Below, piece by piece: positions 1 to 11,181 of a DNA stretch of 64,000 bases. The notes beneath the pieces were generated by a model. It saw only the letters and a list, made by a program, of their open reading frames with translations. It was not told the DNA's origin and ran no database searches. Position 1 is the stretch's first letter. Every line of letters starts with the position of its first letter. Position numbers and translations under genes: made by a program. The DNA lies in contig OX638370.1 of assembly GCA_951812925.1 (NCBI GenBank), positions 7,588,001-7,652,000 of the forward strand, read 5' to 3'. The DNA comes from Calliopum simillimum. Taxonomy: Eukaryota > Arthropoda > Insecta > Diptera > Lauxaniidae.

Positions 1-124
1 CTACTCATCCAAAATTTTTTGACTTCCTCAACATTTTTCGACTTCAGTCATGAGTTTAGTACACAGCAAATAGTTAAGGTGTAAAATTCAAACCAAATTG
101 GAATGAATACAAATCCACACCAAA

Positions 125-700
125 TTTGATATGAAATCTATGCTACAACTTGGTATATAAACTGTTAATACTTTTTCGTATAAAATTTATACAAATAAAG
201 TATTAATACAATTTACACTATTTTGGTTTAAATTTAATAGTATTACCATACAAAAAACTTTTATCATATTTTTGTATAAATTTTATATAGAAGTTCTTAT
301 GAAAGTATTTAAACTATTTTACAACTTGGTATACAAACTGTTTATACTTTTCCGTATAAAATTTATACAAATAAAGTATCAATACAATTTACCCTATTTT
401 GGTTTAAATTTAATATTGCAACTAGTATTACCATACAAAAAAGGTTTATACTATTTTTGTATAAATTTTATATAGAAGTTCATATGAAAGTATTTTAAAC
501 TATTTTACAACTTGGTATACAAACTGTTTATACTTTTTCGTATAAAATTTATACAAATAAAGTATTAATTCAATTAACACTATTTTGGTTTAAATTTAAT
601 AGTGTTACCATACAAAAAACCTTTATACTATTTTTGTATAAATTTTGTATAGAAGTTCATATTAAAGTATTTTAAACTATTTTATATAAAATTCATATTG
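125..700. repeat. Three tandem copies of a ~180-bp AT-rich unit
   Basis: The phrase ACAACTTGGTATA starts at about 145, 321 and 507, each followed by the same sequence (CGTATAAAATTTATACAAA, then TTTGGTTTAAATTTAATA, then a TTTTTGTATAAATTTT stretch). Spacing is 176 and 186 bp. The middle unit carries a ~10-bp insertion (GCAACTAG region near 420). The third copy decays after about 690. The unit is rich in TATA-containing short palindromes. It is satellite-like, with no coding potential that I trust. Confidence 0.9.
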
Positions 701-2612
701 TGCTGTATAAATCAATTTATATAATTTTTGAATTAAATATTTCGGAATTAAAAAATTATATTGATACTTACACAGTATAAATTCCATAATAAAGATTATG
801 AAAAATGCTTAATGAAAATTGTATTTATGGTGCTCTACTTCAAAACTTAAAATTGATTTGGCTATAACTCCGTAATAGTACTTTTTGCTGTGATAAAATT
901 TGGTAGGAAGATTTGTGTGATTGCGATTTATCTATTTCTGCCAAAAATCGATAGTCCAAAACAGAGTGAAACGTTTTTGGCTGTTAAGACTCCATGTGTA
1001 TGGGACCTTTTTTTTAACGTAAGAGTCTTCATGATTTTTTGACTTTCGCATACAATAATGGTTTCAATTGCTTAGTTTTTTATTTTTATTTTGATGAGCA
1101 TATATTTTTAATACAAAAATAAACCAAATAAGTATATAAATAAAGTCATAAATAAATTACAAAAAACATTGGACTAATTTAAAGAAAAAATATTAGAAGT
1201 ACTTAAACAGATTACTGTCAAAATTAAAAAGTACTAATTTTGTAACAAAATAAACATTAAATGGCGCCATATAAATCAAAAAAGATTTCAAAACAAAAAA
1301 CAGAAAAAAAAGAAGACAAACACCAAAAACGCATCAAAATATGAAGAGATCTTGTAAATTAGAACAAGACGTCAAGGAACGAAAACATGATTTATAATGA
1401 ACGCATGTTTTAAGACAAAACAACAACATTAACAACAACAACAATAACAACAACAACATTAACAAAATCTATACAGTATATTTAAATAAAATCAGAGCAC
1501 GTTCCCGAAATTCTTATGAAAAAAAAAAAAAAAAAATAAAAATGTTACACTGCAACCATGAAATTATTACAAAATCCACTTTGAAATAGAAATCTAAATA
1601 TTTGAAAAGTTCACAAATGAGGTAAGATTTTTCGTAGAGATTTGTGATTTTTTTTTAATTTCATGTGGACTTTCCACAAAAGTATGCAGGGGGAGGCTAC
1701 ATAAATGTTATATAGAAATGCAACAACAGCGAAAAAAGAAAAAGGGGGAAACGAATTGTGTTGACACGGTTTTTGGAGTGTGAAAATAACCCAAGTTGAA
1801 AAATATAGGGGAAAAGCTGGACAAAAATAAACTGTTGCCGGAACAAGTGTTTTTTTTCTTCTAGTTAATGAAGGAAACTTTCTTTCATGTCAACAAATTT
1901 TTGACATACAAATGCAATAGAAATGTGGAAAATTGATTTTCTTTCTTGTTTCATGTTGTTTGAAAAACAATTTTCGGTAAACGATAAAAATGTTATTGTA
2001 AAATAACATAAATTATGTTTGTGCGCCTAAAAATATGCACAGTTAATTTATATGCCATAATTTTTATTTGGATAGAAAAAAGAACAGAATTATTTTCATT
2101 TTGATTTTGAGTCATTGCGATCTTTTCTCACATTTGACTGGGCATCATCAGCATCATCGTCATCATCATCTACATTGCTGACATCCCTTGACTCAACAAG
2201 TCATAAATCATTGCAGCTGCAGCGTAACGGTAGCAAATTGTATGGAAAGATTATATTTTTTTGGTGAACATTCATATTTTTGTTTCGGTTTTCCATATTT
2301 TTTAAAAAATCATATAAATATTTTCTAAAAATGTCTTCCTATAAGTGTTTGTATGTTTGTGCTTTACTTCCATGTTCTGTTTCAAATCTCATCCAATTAA
2401 TTAGGAAAATTTTTCTACATTGCGCAGCACCATTGGCATTTCCATCCACTTTCTTTTTCAGCATTTTTATTTATTTTTCGTGCATATGTTTTTTCCTTTT
2501 TTTTGTGTGCTTTTCCTACACTAATTAATTTTTTTCATATATTTTTATTTTGATTTTCCCCACTTGAAAATTAATGAGTTTTCTAATTTTTTTTGTCTTT
2601 TTCATTTTTCAG
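701..2612. other. AT-rich noncoding stretch upstream of the first candidate Kank exon
   Basis: I see no gene here. There are (CAA)n/(AAC)n runs around 1420-1460, poly(A) near 1520, a CAT/CATC trinucleotide run around 2150-2175, and a strong pyrimidine tract at 2583-2610 that ends in the acceptor AG at 2611-2612. It is probably intron or 5' flank of the Kank gene. Confidence 0.6.
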
Positions 2613-2653
2613 GTCGGTTGTAATGCGTACGCGTGCATTTTCCGAGGAAAATG
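2613..2653 (+). CDS. Kank: Candidate N-terminal exon of Kank (start codon at 2623)
   Basis: A 41-nt exon is framed by a polypyrimidine tract plus AG (2611-2612) and a consensus donor GTAAGT (2654). ATG at 2623 gives MRTRAFSEEN plus one G, so it ends in phase 1. The KN-motif exon at 34043 begins with GT and needs exactly one preceding base; joining gives a glycine codon and an unbroken frame (EEN-G-RLLCSS). Neither piece is long enough to prove the link, and the intron would be 31.4 kb. The frame is also open upstream of the ATG within this small exon, so the true start could be in an earlier exon outside the visible evidence. The assignment rests on phase match, splice consensus and lack of another plausible 5' exon. 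Confidence 0.55.
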
Positions 2654-3507
2654 GTAAGTTTTGGAATAATGTTAATGATGCAATATGTAAAAAATGGCAT
2701 CTGCTTAAAGAAAAAGATTAATTGTGTTCTGACAGAGTTTCAATTCTTTTGAGAAAAATTTTCCCACATCAAGTTCGTTTTTCATTTGGTTTTCAAAATA
2801 TCGAAAGGATAGTTTCAAAAAACGCTGAGTGGCTTTGGGAAAAATTAACTAGTTTTCGGAATATACTATACATTAAAATAAATAAGCATATCCATGGTAT
2901 CGAACGTGACCATGTCGAACACATTTAAAGTAAAGCAAAAGGCAAATTAAAACGGATTTTTATTCTGGCAACAAGCTTAATTTATAGCTCTTAATTAGCC
3001 CTGTAATTGGTACTAAGAATAACTTTGGATAATTTTTCGTTTTAAAAACCAAGGCGCCCGAACGGGACAATAACAGAAGTGGTTTTCGCGGCCAACAATT
3101 TAAACGCCGGTTTCAGTTAAACCTGCGGCAATTTTTCAATATGACGAGTTTTGGAATGTTGTGCATTGTGCCAGTTGTCTATTAAGAATCTTTTTGATTT
3201 TACCCAGAAACGATTTATTTGTTTTTAATTTAATTTTGAACATGGTTGCACTGTACTTGTCGCATGGGAAATTTTTTTCTACCATACAAGTTTTAAATTT
3301 TGACGTGGCATCACCAATTTTCCTAAGGACTTCGTTTGTCCCAATCTTTTATACATATGAGTCAATTAGTAATGAATTTTTTTAAGGGCGTGGTATCGCC
3401 CATTTTTCAAGTGAACATTATTTATCCTGGCGCTCTGTACACATTTACATATTCTTTTACTTCAATTTCTTATTCTTACGATACTTCTTCGTCTATTTAT
3501 TTTTTTA
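2654..3507. other. Intronic stretch before the satellite
   Basis: Noncoding. It contains a retroelement-like primer-binding-site match near 3053 (separate entry) and a gradual transition after about 3440 from unique sequence into pyrimidine-rich imperfect hexamers. Short open frames here have no recognisable domains. Confidence 0.6.
3053..3068 (+). other. Lys-tRNA-type primer binding site remnant (LTR retroelement?)
   Basis: GGCGCCCGAACGGGAC closely resembles the 18-nt primer binding site complementary to the 3' end of tRNA-Lys used by many LTR retroelements, lacking one A within the run. It is preceded by AACCAA, roughly where an LTR would end in CA. I cannot find a paired LTR or gag/pol downstream because the satellite begins within 450 bp. 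At most this is a relic leader region. Confidence 0.35.
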
Positions 3508-6500
3508 CGTCTACTTCTACTTCTTCTTCTACTTCTACTTCTACTTCTACTTCTACTTTTACTTCTACTTCTACTTTTACTTTTACTTTTACTTTTACTT
3601 TTACTTTTACTTTTACTTTTACTTCTACTTCTACTTCTACTTCTACTTCTACTTCTACTTCTACTTCTACTTCTACTTCTACTTCTACTTCTACTTCTAC
3701 TTCTAATTCTACTTCTACTTCTACTTCTACTTCTACTTCTACTTCTACTTCTACTTCTACTTCTACTTCTACTTCTACTTCTACTTCTACTTCTACTTCT
3801 ACTTCTACTTCTACTTCTACTTCTACTTCTACTTCTACTTCTACTTCTACTTCTACTTCTACTTCTACTTCTACTTCTACTTCTACTTCTACTTCTACTT
3901 CTTCTACTTCTACTTCTACTTCTACTTCTACTTCTACTTCAACTTCTACTTCTACTTCTACCTCTACCTCTACCTCTACCTCTACTTCTACTTCTACTTC
4001 TAATTCTACTTCTACTTCTACTTCTACTTCTACTTCTACTTCTACTTCTACTTCTACTTCTACATCTACTTCTACTTCTACTTCTACTTCTACTTCTACT
4101 TCTACTTCTTCTACTTCTACTTCTACTTCTACTTCTACTTCTACTTCTACTTCTACTTCTACTTCTACTTCTACTTCTACTTCTTCTACTTCTACTTCTA
4201 CTTCTACTTCTACTTCTACTTCTACTTCTACTTCTACATCTACTTCTACTTCTACTTCTACTTCTACTTCTACTTCTACTTCTACTTCTACTTCTACTTC
4301 TACTTCTACTTCTACTTCTACTTCTACTTCTACTTCTACTTCTACTTCTACTTCTACTTCTACTTCTACTTCTACTTCTACTTCTTCTACTTATACTTCT
4401 ACTTCTACTTCTACTTCTACTTCTACTTCTACTTCTACTTCTACATCTACTTCTACTTCTACTTCTACTTCTACTTCTACTTCTACTTCTACTTCTACTT
4501 CTACTTCTACTTCTACTTCTACTTCTACTTCTACTTCTACTTCTACTTCTACTTCTACCTCTACCTCTACTTCTACTTCTACTTCTACTTCTACTTCTAC
4601 TTCTAATTCTACTTCTACTTCTACTTCTACTTCTACTTCTACTTCTACTTCTACTTCTACTTCTACTTCTACTTCTACTTCTTCTACTTCTACTTCTACT
4701 TCTACTTCTACTTCTACTTCTACTTCTACTTCTACATCTACTTCTACTTCTACTTCTACTTCTACTTCTACTTCTACTTCTACTTCTACTTCTACTTCTA
4801 CTTCTACTTCTACTTCTACTCTACTTCTTCTACTTCTACTTCTACTTCTACTTCTACTTCTACTTCTACTTCTACTTCTACTTCTACTTCTACTTCTACA
4901 TCTACTTCTACTTCTACTTCTACTTCTACTTCTACTTCTACTTCTACTTCTACTTCTACTTCTTCTACTTCTACTTCTACTTCTACTTCTACTTCTACTT
5001 CTACTTCTACTTCTACTTCTACTTCTACTTCTTCTACTTCTACTTCTACTTCTACTTCTACTTCTACTTCTACTTCTACTTCTACTTCTACTTCTACTTC
5101 TACTTCTACTTCTACTTCTACTTCTACTTCTACTTCTACTTCTACTTCTACTTCTACTTCTACTTCTACTTCTACTTCTTCTACTTCTACTTCTACTTCT
5201 ACTTCTACTTCTACTTCTACTTCTACTTCTACTTCTACTTCTACTTCTACTTCTACTTCTACTTCTACTTCTACTTCTACTTCTACTTCTACTTCTACTT
5301 CTACTTCTACTTCTACTTCTACTTCTACTTCTACTTCTACTTCTACTTCTACTTCTACTTCTACTTCTACTTCTACTTCTAATTCTACTTCTACTTCTAC
5401 TTCTACTTCTACTTCTACTTCTTCTACTTCTACTTCTACTTCTACTTCTACTTCTACTTCTACTTCTACTTCTACTTCTACATCTACTTCTACTTCTACT
5501 TCTACTTCTACTTCTACTTCTACTTCTACTTCTACTTCTACTTCTACTTCTACTTCTACTTCTTCTACTTCTTCTACTTCTACTTCTACTTCTACTTCTA
5601 CTTCTACTTCTACTTCTACTTCTACTTCTACTTCTACATCTACTTCTACTTCTACTTCTACTTCTACTTCTACTTCTACTTCTTCTACTTCTACTTCTAC
5701 TTCTACTTCTACTTCTACTTCTACTTCTTCTACTTCTACTTCTACTTCTACTTCTACTTCTACTTCTACTTCTACTTCTACTTCTACTTCTACTTCTACT
5801 TCTACTTCTACTTCTACTTCTTCTACTTCTACTTCTACTTCTACTTCTACTTCTACTTCTACTTCTACTTATACTTCTACTTCTACTTCTACTTCTACTT
5901 CTACTTCTACTTCTACTTCTACATCTACTTCTACTTCTACTTCTACTTCTACTTCTACTTCTACTTCTACTTCTACTTCTACTTCTACTTCTACTTCTAC
6001 TTCTACTTCTACTTCTACTTCTACTTCTACTTCTACTTCTACTTCTACTTCTACTACTTCTACTTCTACTTCTACTTCTACTTCTACTTCTACTTCTACT
6101 TCTACTTCTACTTCTACTTCTACTTCTACTTCTACTTCTACTTCTACTTCTACCTCTACCTCTACTTCTACTTCTACTTCTACTTCTACTTCTACTTCTA
6201 CTTCTACTTCTACTTCTACTTCTACTTCTACTTCTACTTCTACTTCTACTTCTACTTCTACTTCTACTTCTACTTCTACTTCTACTTCTACTTCTACTTC
6301 TACTTCTACTTCTACTTCTAATTCTACTTCTACTTCTACTTCTACTTCTACTTCTACTTCTACTTCTACTTCTACTTCTACTTCTACTTCTACTCTACTT
6401 CTTCTACTTCTACTTCTACTTCTACTTCTACTTCTACTTCTACTTCTACTTCTACTTCTACTTCTACTTCTACATCTACTTCTACTTCTACTTCTACTTC

Positions 6501-9026
6501 TACTTCTACTTCTACTTCTACTTCTACTTCTACATCTACTTCTACTTCTACTTCTACTTCTACTTCTACTTCTACTTCTACTTCTACTTCTACTTCTACT
6601 TCTACTTCTACTTCTACTTCTACTTCTACTTCTACTTCTACTTCTACTTCTACTTCTACTTCTACTTCTACTTCTACTTCTACTTCTACTTCTACTTCTA
6701 CTTCTACTTCTACTTCTACTTCTACTTCTACTTCTACTTCTACATCTACTTCTACTTCTACTTCTACTTCTACTTCTACTTCTACTTCTACTTCTACTTC
6801 TACTTCTACTTCTACTTCTACTTCTACTTCTACTCTACTTCTTCTACTTCTACTTCTACTTCTACTTCTACTTCTACTTCTACTTCTACTTCTACTTCTA
6901 CTTCTACATCTACTTCTACTTCTACTTCTACTTCTACTTCTACTTCTACTTCTACTTCTACTTCTACTTCTTCTACTTCTACTTCTACTTCTACTTCTAC
7001 TTCTACTTCTACTTCTACTTCTACTTCTACTTCTACTTCTACTTCTTCTACTTCTACTTCTACTTCTACTTCTACTTCTACTTCTACTTCTACTTCTACT
7101 TCTACTTCTACTTCTACTTCTACTTCAACTTCTACTTCTACTTCTACTTCTACTTCTACTTCTACTTCTACTTCTACTTCTACTTCTTCTACTTCTACTT
7201 CTACTTCTACTTCTACTTCTACTTCTACTTCTACTTCTACTTCTACTTCTACTTCTACTTCTACTTCTACTTCTACTTCTACTTCTACTTCTACTTCTAC
7301 TTCTACTTCTACTTCTACTTCTACTTCTACTTCTACTTCTACTTCTACTTCTACTTCTACTTCTACTTCTACTTCTACTTCTACTTCTACTTCTACTTCT
7401 ACTTCTACTTCTAATTCTACTTCTACTTCTACTTCTACTTCTACTTCTTCTACTTCTACTTCTACTTCTACTTCTACTTCTACTTCTACTTCTACTTCTA
7501 CTTCTACATCTACTTCTACTTCTACTTCTACTTCTACTTCTACTTCTACTTCTACTTCTACTTCTACTTCTACTTCTACTTCTACTTCTTCTACTTCTTC
7601 TACTTCTACTTCTACTTCTACTTCTACTTCTACTTCTACTTCTACTTCTACTTCTACATCTACTTCTACTTCTACTTCTACTTCTACTTCTACTTCTACT
7701 TCTTCTACTTCTACTTCTACTTCTACTTCTACTTCTACTTCTACTTCTTCTACTTCTACTTCTACTTCTACTTCTACTTCTACTTCTACTTCTACTTCTA
7801 CTTCTACTTCTACTTCTACTTCTACTTCTACTTCTACTTCTACTTCTACTTCTACTTCTACTTCTACTTCTTCTACTTCTACTTCTACTTCTACTTCTAC
7901 TTCTACTTCTACTTCTACTTATACTTCTACTTCTACTTCTACTTCTACTTCTACTTCTACTTCTACATCTACTTCTACTTCTACTTCTACTTCTACTTCT
8001 ACTTCTACTTCTACTTCTACTTCTACTTCTACTTCTACTTCTACTTCTACTTCTACTTCTACTTCTACTTCTACTTCTACTACTTCTACTTCTACTTCTA
8101 CTTCTACTTCTACTTCTACTTCTACTTCTACTTCTACTTCTACTTCTACTTCTACTTCTACTTCTACTTCTACTTCTACCTCTACCTCTACTTCTACTTC
8201 TACTTCTACTTCTACTTCTACTTCTACTTCTACTTCTACTTCTACTTCTACTTCTACTTCTACTTCTACTTCTACTTCTACTTCTACTTCTACTTCTACT
8301 TCTACTTCTACTTCTACTTCTACTTCTACTTCTACTTCTACTTCTACTTCTACTTCTACTTCTACTTCTACTTCTACTTCTAATTCTACTTCTACTTCTA
8401 CTTCTACTTCTACTTCTACTTCTACTTCTACTTCTACTTCTACTTCTACTTCTACTTCTACTTCTACTTCTACTTCTACTTCTTCTACTTCTACTTCTAC
8501 TTCTACTTCTACTTCTACTTCTACTTCTACTTCTACTTCTACCTCTACCTCTACCTCTACCTCTACTTCTACTTCTACTTCTACTTCTAATTCTACTTCT
8601 ACTTCTACTTCTACTTCTACTTCTACTTCTACTTCTACTTCTACTTCTTCTACTTCTACTTCTACTTCTACTTCTACTTCTACTTCTACTTCTACTTCTA
8701 CTTCTACTTCTACTTCTACATCTACTTCTACTTCTACTTCTACTTCTACTTCTACTTCTACTTCTACTTCTACTTCTACTTCTACTTCTACTTCTACTTC
8801 TACTTCTACTTCTACTTCTACTTCTACTTCTACTTCTACTTCTACTTCTACTTCTACTTCTACTTCTACTTCTACTTCTACTTCTACTTCTACTTCTACT
8901 TCTACTTCTACTTCTACTTCTACTTCTACTTCTACTTCTACTTCTACTTCTACTTCTACTTCTACTTCTAATTCTACTTCTACTTCTACTTCTACCTCTA
9001 CTTCTACTTCTACTTCTACTTCTACT
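3508..9026. repeat. 5.5-kb hexanucleotide satellite (CTTCTA)n, i.e. (TAGAAG)n on the minus strand
   Basis: About 900 tandem copies of CTTCTA run almost without interruption. The plus strand is five-sixths pyrimidine. Early units (3553-3620) are a TTTTAC variant. Recurrent single-unit variants mark position: CCTCTA runs (3960, 4558, 6151, 8177, 8541), AATTCT units (3705, 4006, 4605, 5381, 6320, 7413, 8382, 8589, 8970) and CATCTA units. Most indels are 3-bp losses (CTTCTTCTA). Three 1-nt losses at about 4820, 6392 and 6832 share the same following context. No forward frame of CTTCTA contains a stop, so the 1,905-codon open frame over it, and the Arg-Ser frame on the other strand, are composition artefacts. 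Landmarks show a ~2.03-kb internal duplication (see findings). Confidence 0.98.
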
Positions 9027-11080
9027 GCTGAACTGTTCGTGACTTCTATGTAATATTTTTCGGTCTTTGTTTGGCGCTCTGGTCACATTGTTAGCCTTTT
9101 ATTGAATGGATTGATGTGGTATGTAGTGCCATGGTTCTGTGTAATAATAAAACAAAGTTATTTTTTTAGATTCTCAAATCTAGACTTAAGAATCATCTTA
9201 ATGCACAAATATGAATCTCATAAGAGAAAACTATCACCATTGTAAAATTTTATATCCAATGGAAAATTGTGTCAACATTTTTATATGGATGTTATGAATA
9301 CAAAAAAATATTTTTTATTTGGGGATTTTTTTAAAACTTTCTCTGCACAATACAAATTTGGTTAGATTCATAAGAAATATATGAGAAAAATTTTATATTT
9401 AAAAGATATTTGATATTTACTTAAATCCACCGAAAAATACTTCTTTTCGCCTACAACTTTGTCTATAAGACAAGAGCAAAACATTGAGACATTGTCACCA
9501 CGCAAATATAATAAAAGTTTAAAGTCAAAAATAATAGTTAATTAACAAAATAATAGATAAAAACCAAATCAAACTTGTAATAAAAAAAATCAAGTAAAAT
9601 TTTTACAGCCAAAATGAATATTAACATGTTGTATCTACGAATATTTTCTGTGTGTGGGCCGCTTTTATTGGCGAAACGCCTTAACAAATCGCATATCCTC
9701 TGTATTCGCGCTTGTCACAATTGCAAACTCATCAATTTGGCTATTAGAGACACAAAATGCATTTTCCCGCCAACTCTGACAAATAACTTAATTTTAAAAT
9801 GACAACTTTATCTATGAGTGTGACGTACATGTATGCGTACATCAGTGAATATATGAAAATTGTTAAAACTTTGTTGCCAACATAAAGGCGTTCACCTAAT
9901 AAGTATGGGGTTTTTAAAAAGTGGATTAGCAAATTAGTCAATACTCAAATTAAAGTGCTAGCGACTTTTCAGCACATTATCGATACTTTTTCTTTGATAA
10001 ATGAATTGATATTTAAACAACATCTTGATATGGTACGCAAATTTCAATGATACCTACCAATTTATGCGTAAATATTATTGGAGTTGATTTTAAATCTAAT
10101 TTAATTTTTGGTGTAAAAACTTTGCATATCATATTTGCTGGTGACGGCCGAAAAAGCATTGCGATGGATCTTTTTCAAACGACAGAAATTTTTTTCTATC
10201 GTCTTAAGTCTACACCATAGGTTCTCAAAATAGAAGTAGCATATACCTTAGAGATCTTCTATAAGGGAGGAGAAAGCTTGAGGGTCTCACATTTCTAAAC
10301 CTTTGCCTTAGGTTTTTAGGAAGTTTCCCAAACAATACTGATTTCTTCTATGTGGTACATATCAATTGTGACGAGTATCAAATTGTCATGTCTTTTTGTT
10401 GTCATTAGTGTTTTAAATTTAAATTGATTTCGATATTCGATTTCATGGTTTATTTTTTATCATTGCGCGTAGAACTTAGTCCCCCACATAATTTCAAAAA
10501 AATTGCATTTGCCACTTTTTCTCTATAGTTCATTGATTTATAAAACTTGAAGTTGTTACTACGTCTTTGAAGATGCGTGTGGGTTGCAAAAACAACAACA
10601 AAAATTATAACTACATCAAATTGCAACAATCATAGACTCAAAATGTCACTCCACTTAAATTTGTTGTAGACGCTTTTGTTTCTGTAACTTATTACACCGT
10701 CATACAAAAAATAAGTAACTTTTGAAATTGACATATACGAAATGTTAAATATCTCATGAGAGTTTTTCATGTGACTATACATGAAATTTGAGAGCGCATT
10801 ATGTGAAATAAACAAAGCACTGAACTACCTGATCCGATATAATACACACCACATAATTGCATAATCCACCACAGCAGAAATTCATGTGGTGAAATATTGA
10901 GAAAAGTTGAAAATCTCACGCTAAGTGAAAGCAAATAAGAGATCTGCCGAAATTACAAGCAAATGGCTCAAGTACAAACACTAGAATATGCTATACGCTA
11001 TTACTACAATAGAATCAACAAGAAAATTCCACCCAACGAAAGCAGTATGAAAAATGAAAATAATTTTTGTTTTTCTATAC
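9027..11080. other. Intronic DNA between the satellite and the P450 gene
   Basis: AT-rich sequence with no recognisable gene, terminal-inverted-repeat element or RNA gene. A CAACAACAACAA run lies near 10590. Short open frames (9614, 10630, 10963) have no domains and no splice context that I would trust. Confidence 0.55.
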
Positions 11081-11083
11081 ATA

Positions 11084-11089
11084 TTTATT
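11084..11089 (-). terminator. Poly(A) signal of the P450 gene
   Basis: TTTATT on the plus strand is AATAAA on the minus strand, about 93 nt beyond the P450 stop codon. The spacing and strand fit a cleavage/polyadenylation signal. Confidence 0.6.
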
Positions 11090-11181
11090 CTAAATTTCGT
11101 TACAATACGCTTAGCCATATTTTGAGTACAACAAAAACAATTAAATTGAGTAATAATCTCCGACTTCGAATAATCAGAATT

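Noticed and set aside
3336..9053. A 1,905-codon plus-strand open frame of Ser-Thr, Leu and Tyr-Phe repeats
   Set aside because: CTTCTA has no stop in any forward frame, so any array of this length is open. The frame passes through three dipeptide phases via 1-nt deletions and has no unique sequence, start context or splice evidence.
7125..9086. A minus-strand Arg-Ser repeat protein resembling an SR splicing factor tail
   Set aside because: It is the reverse reading of the same satellite (AGAAGT codons). There is no RNA-recognition domain.
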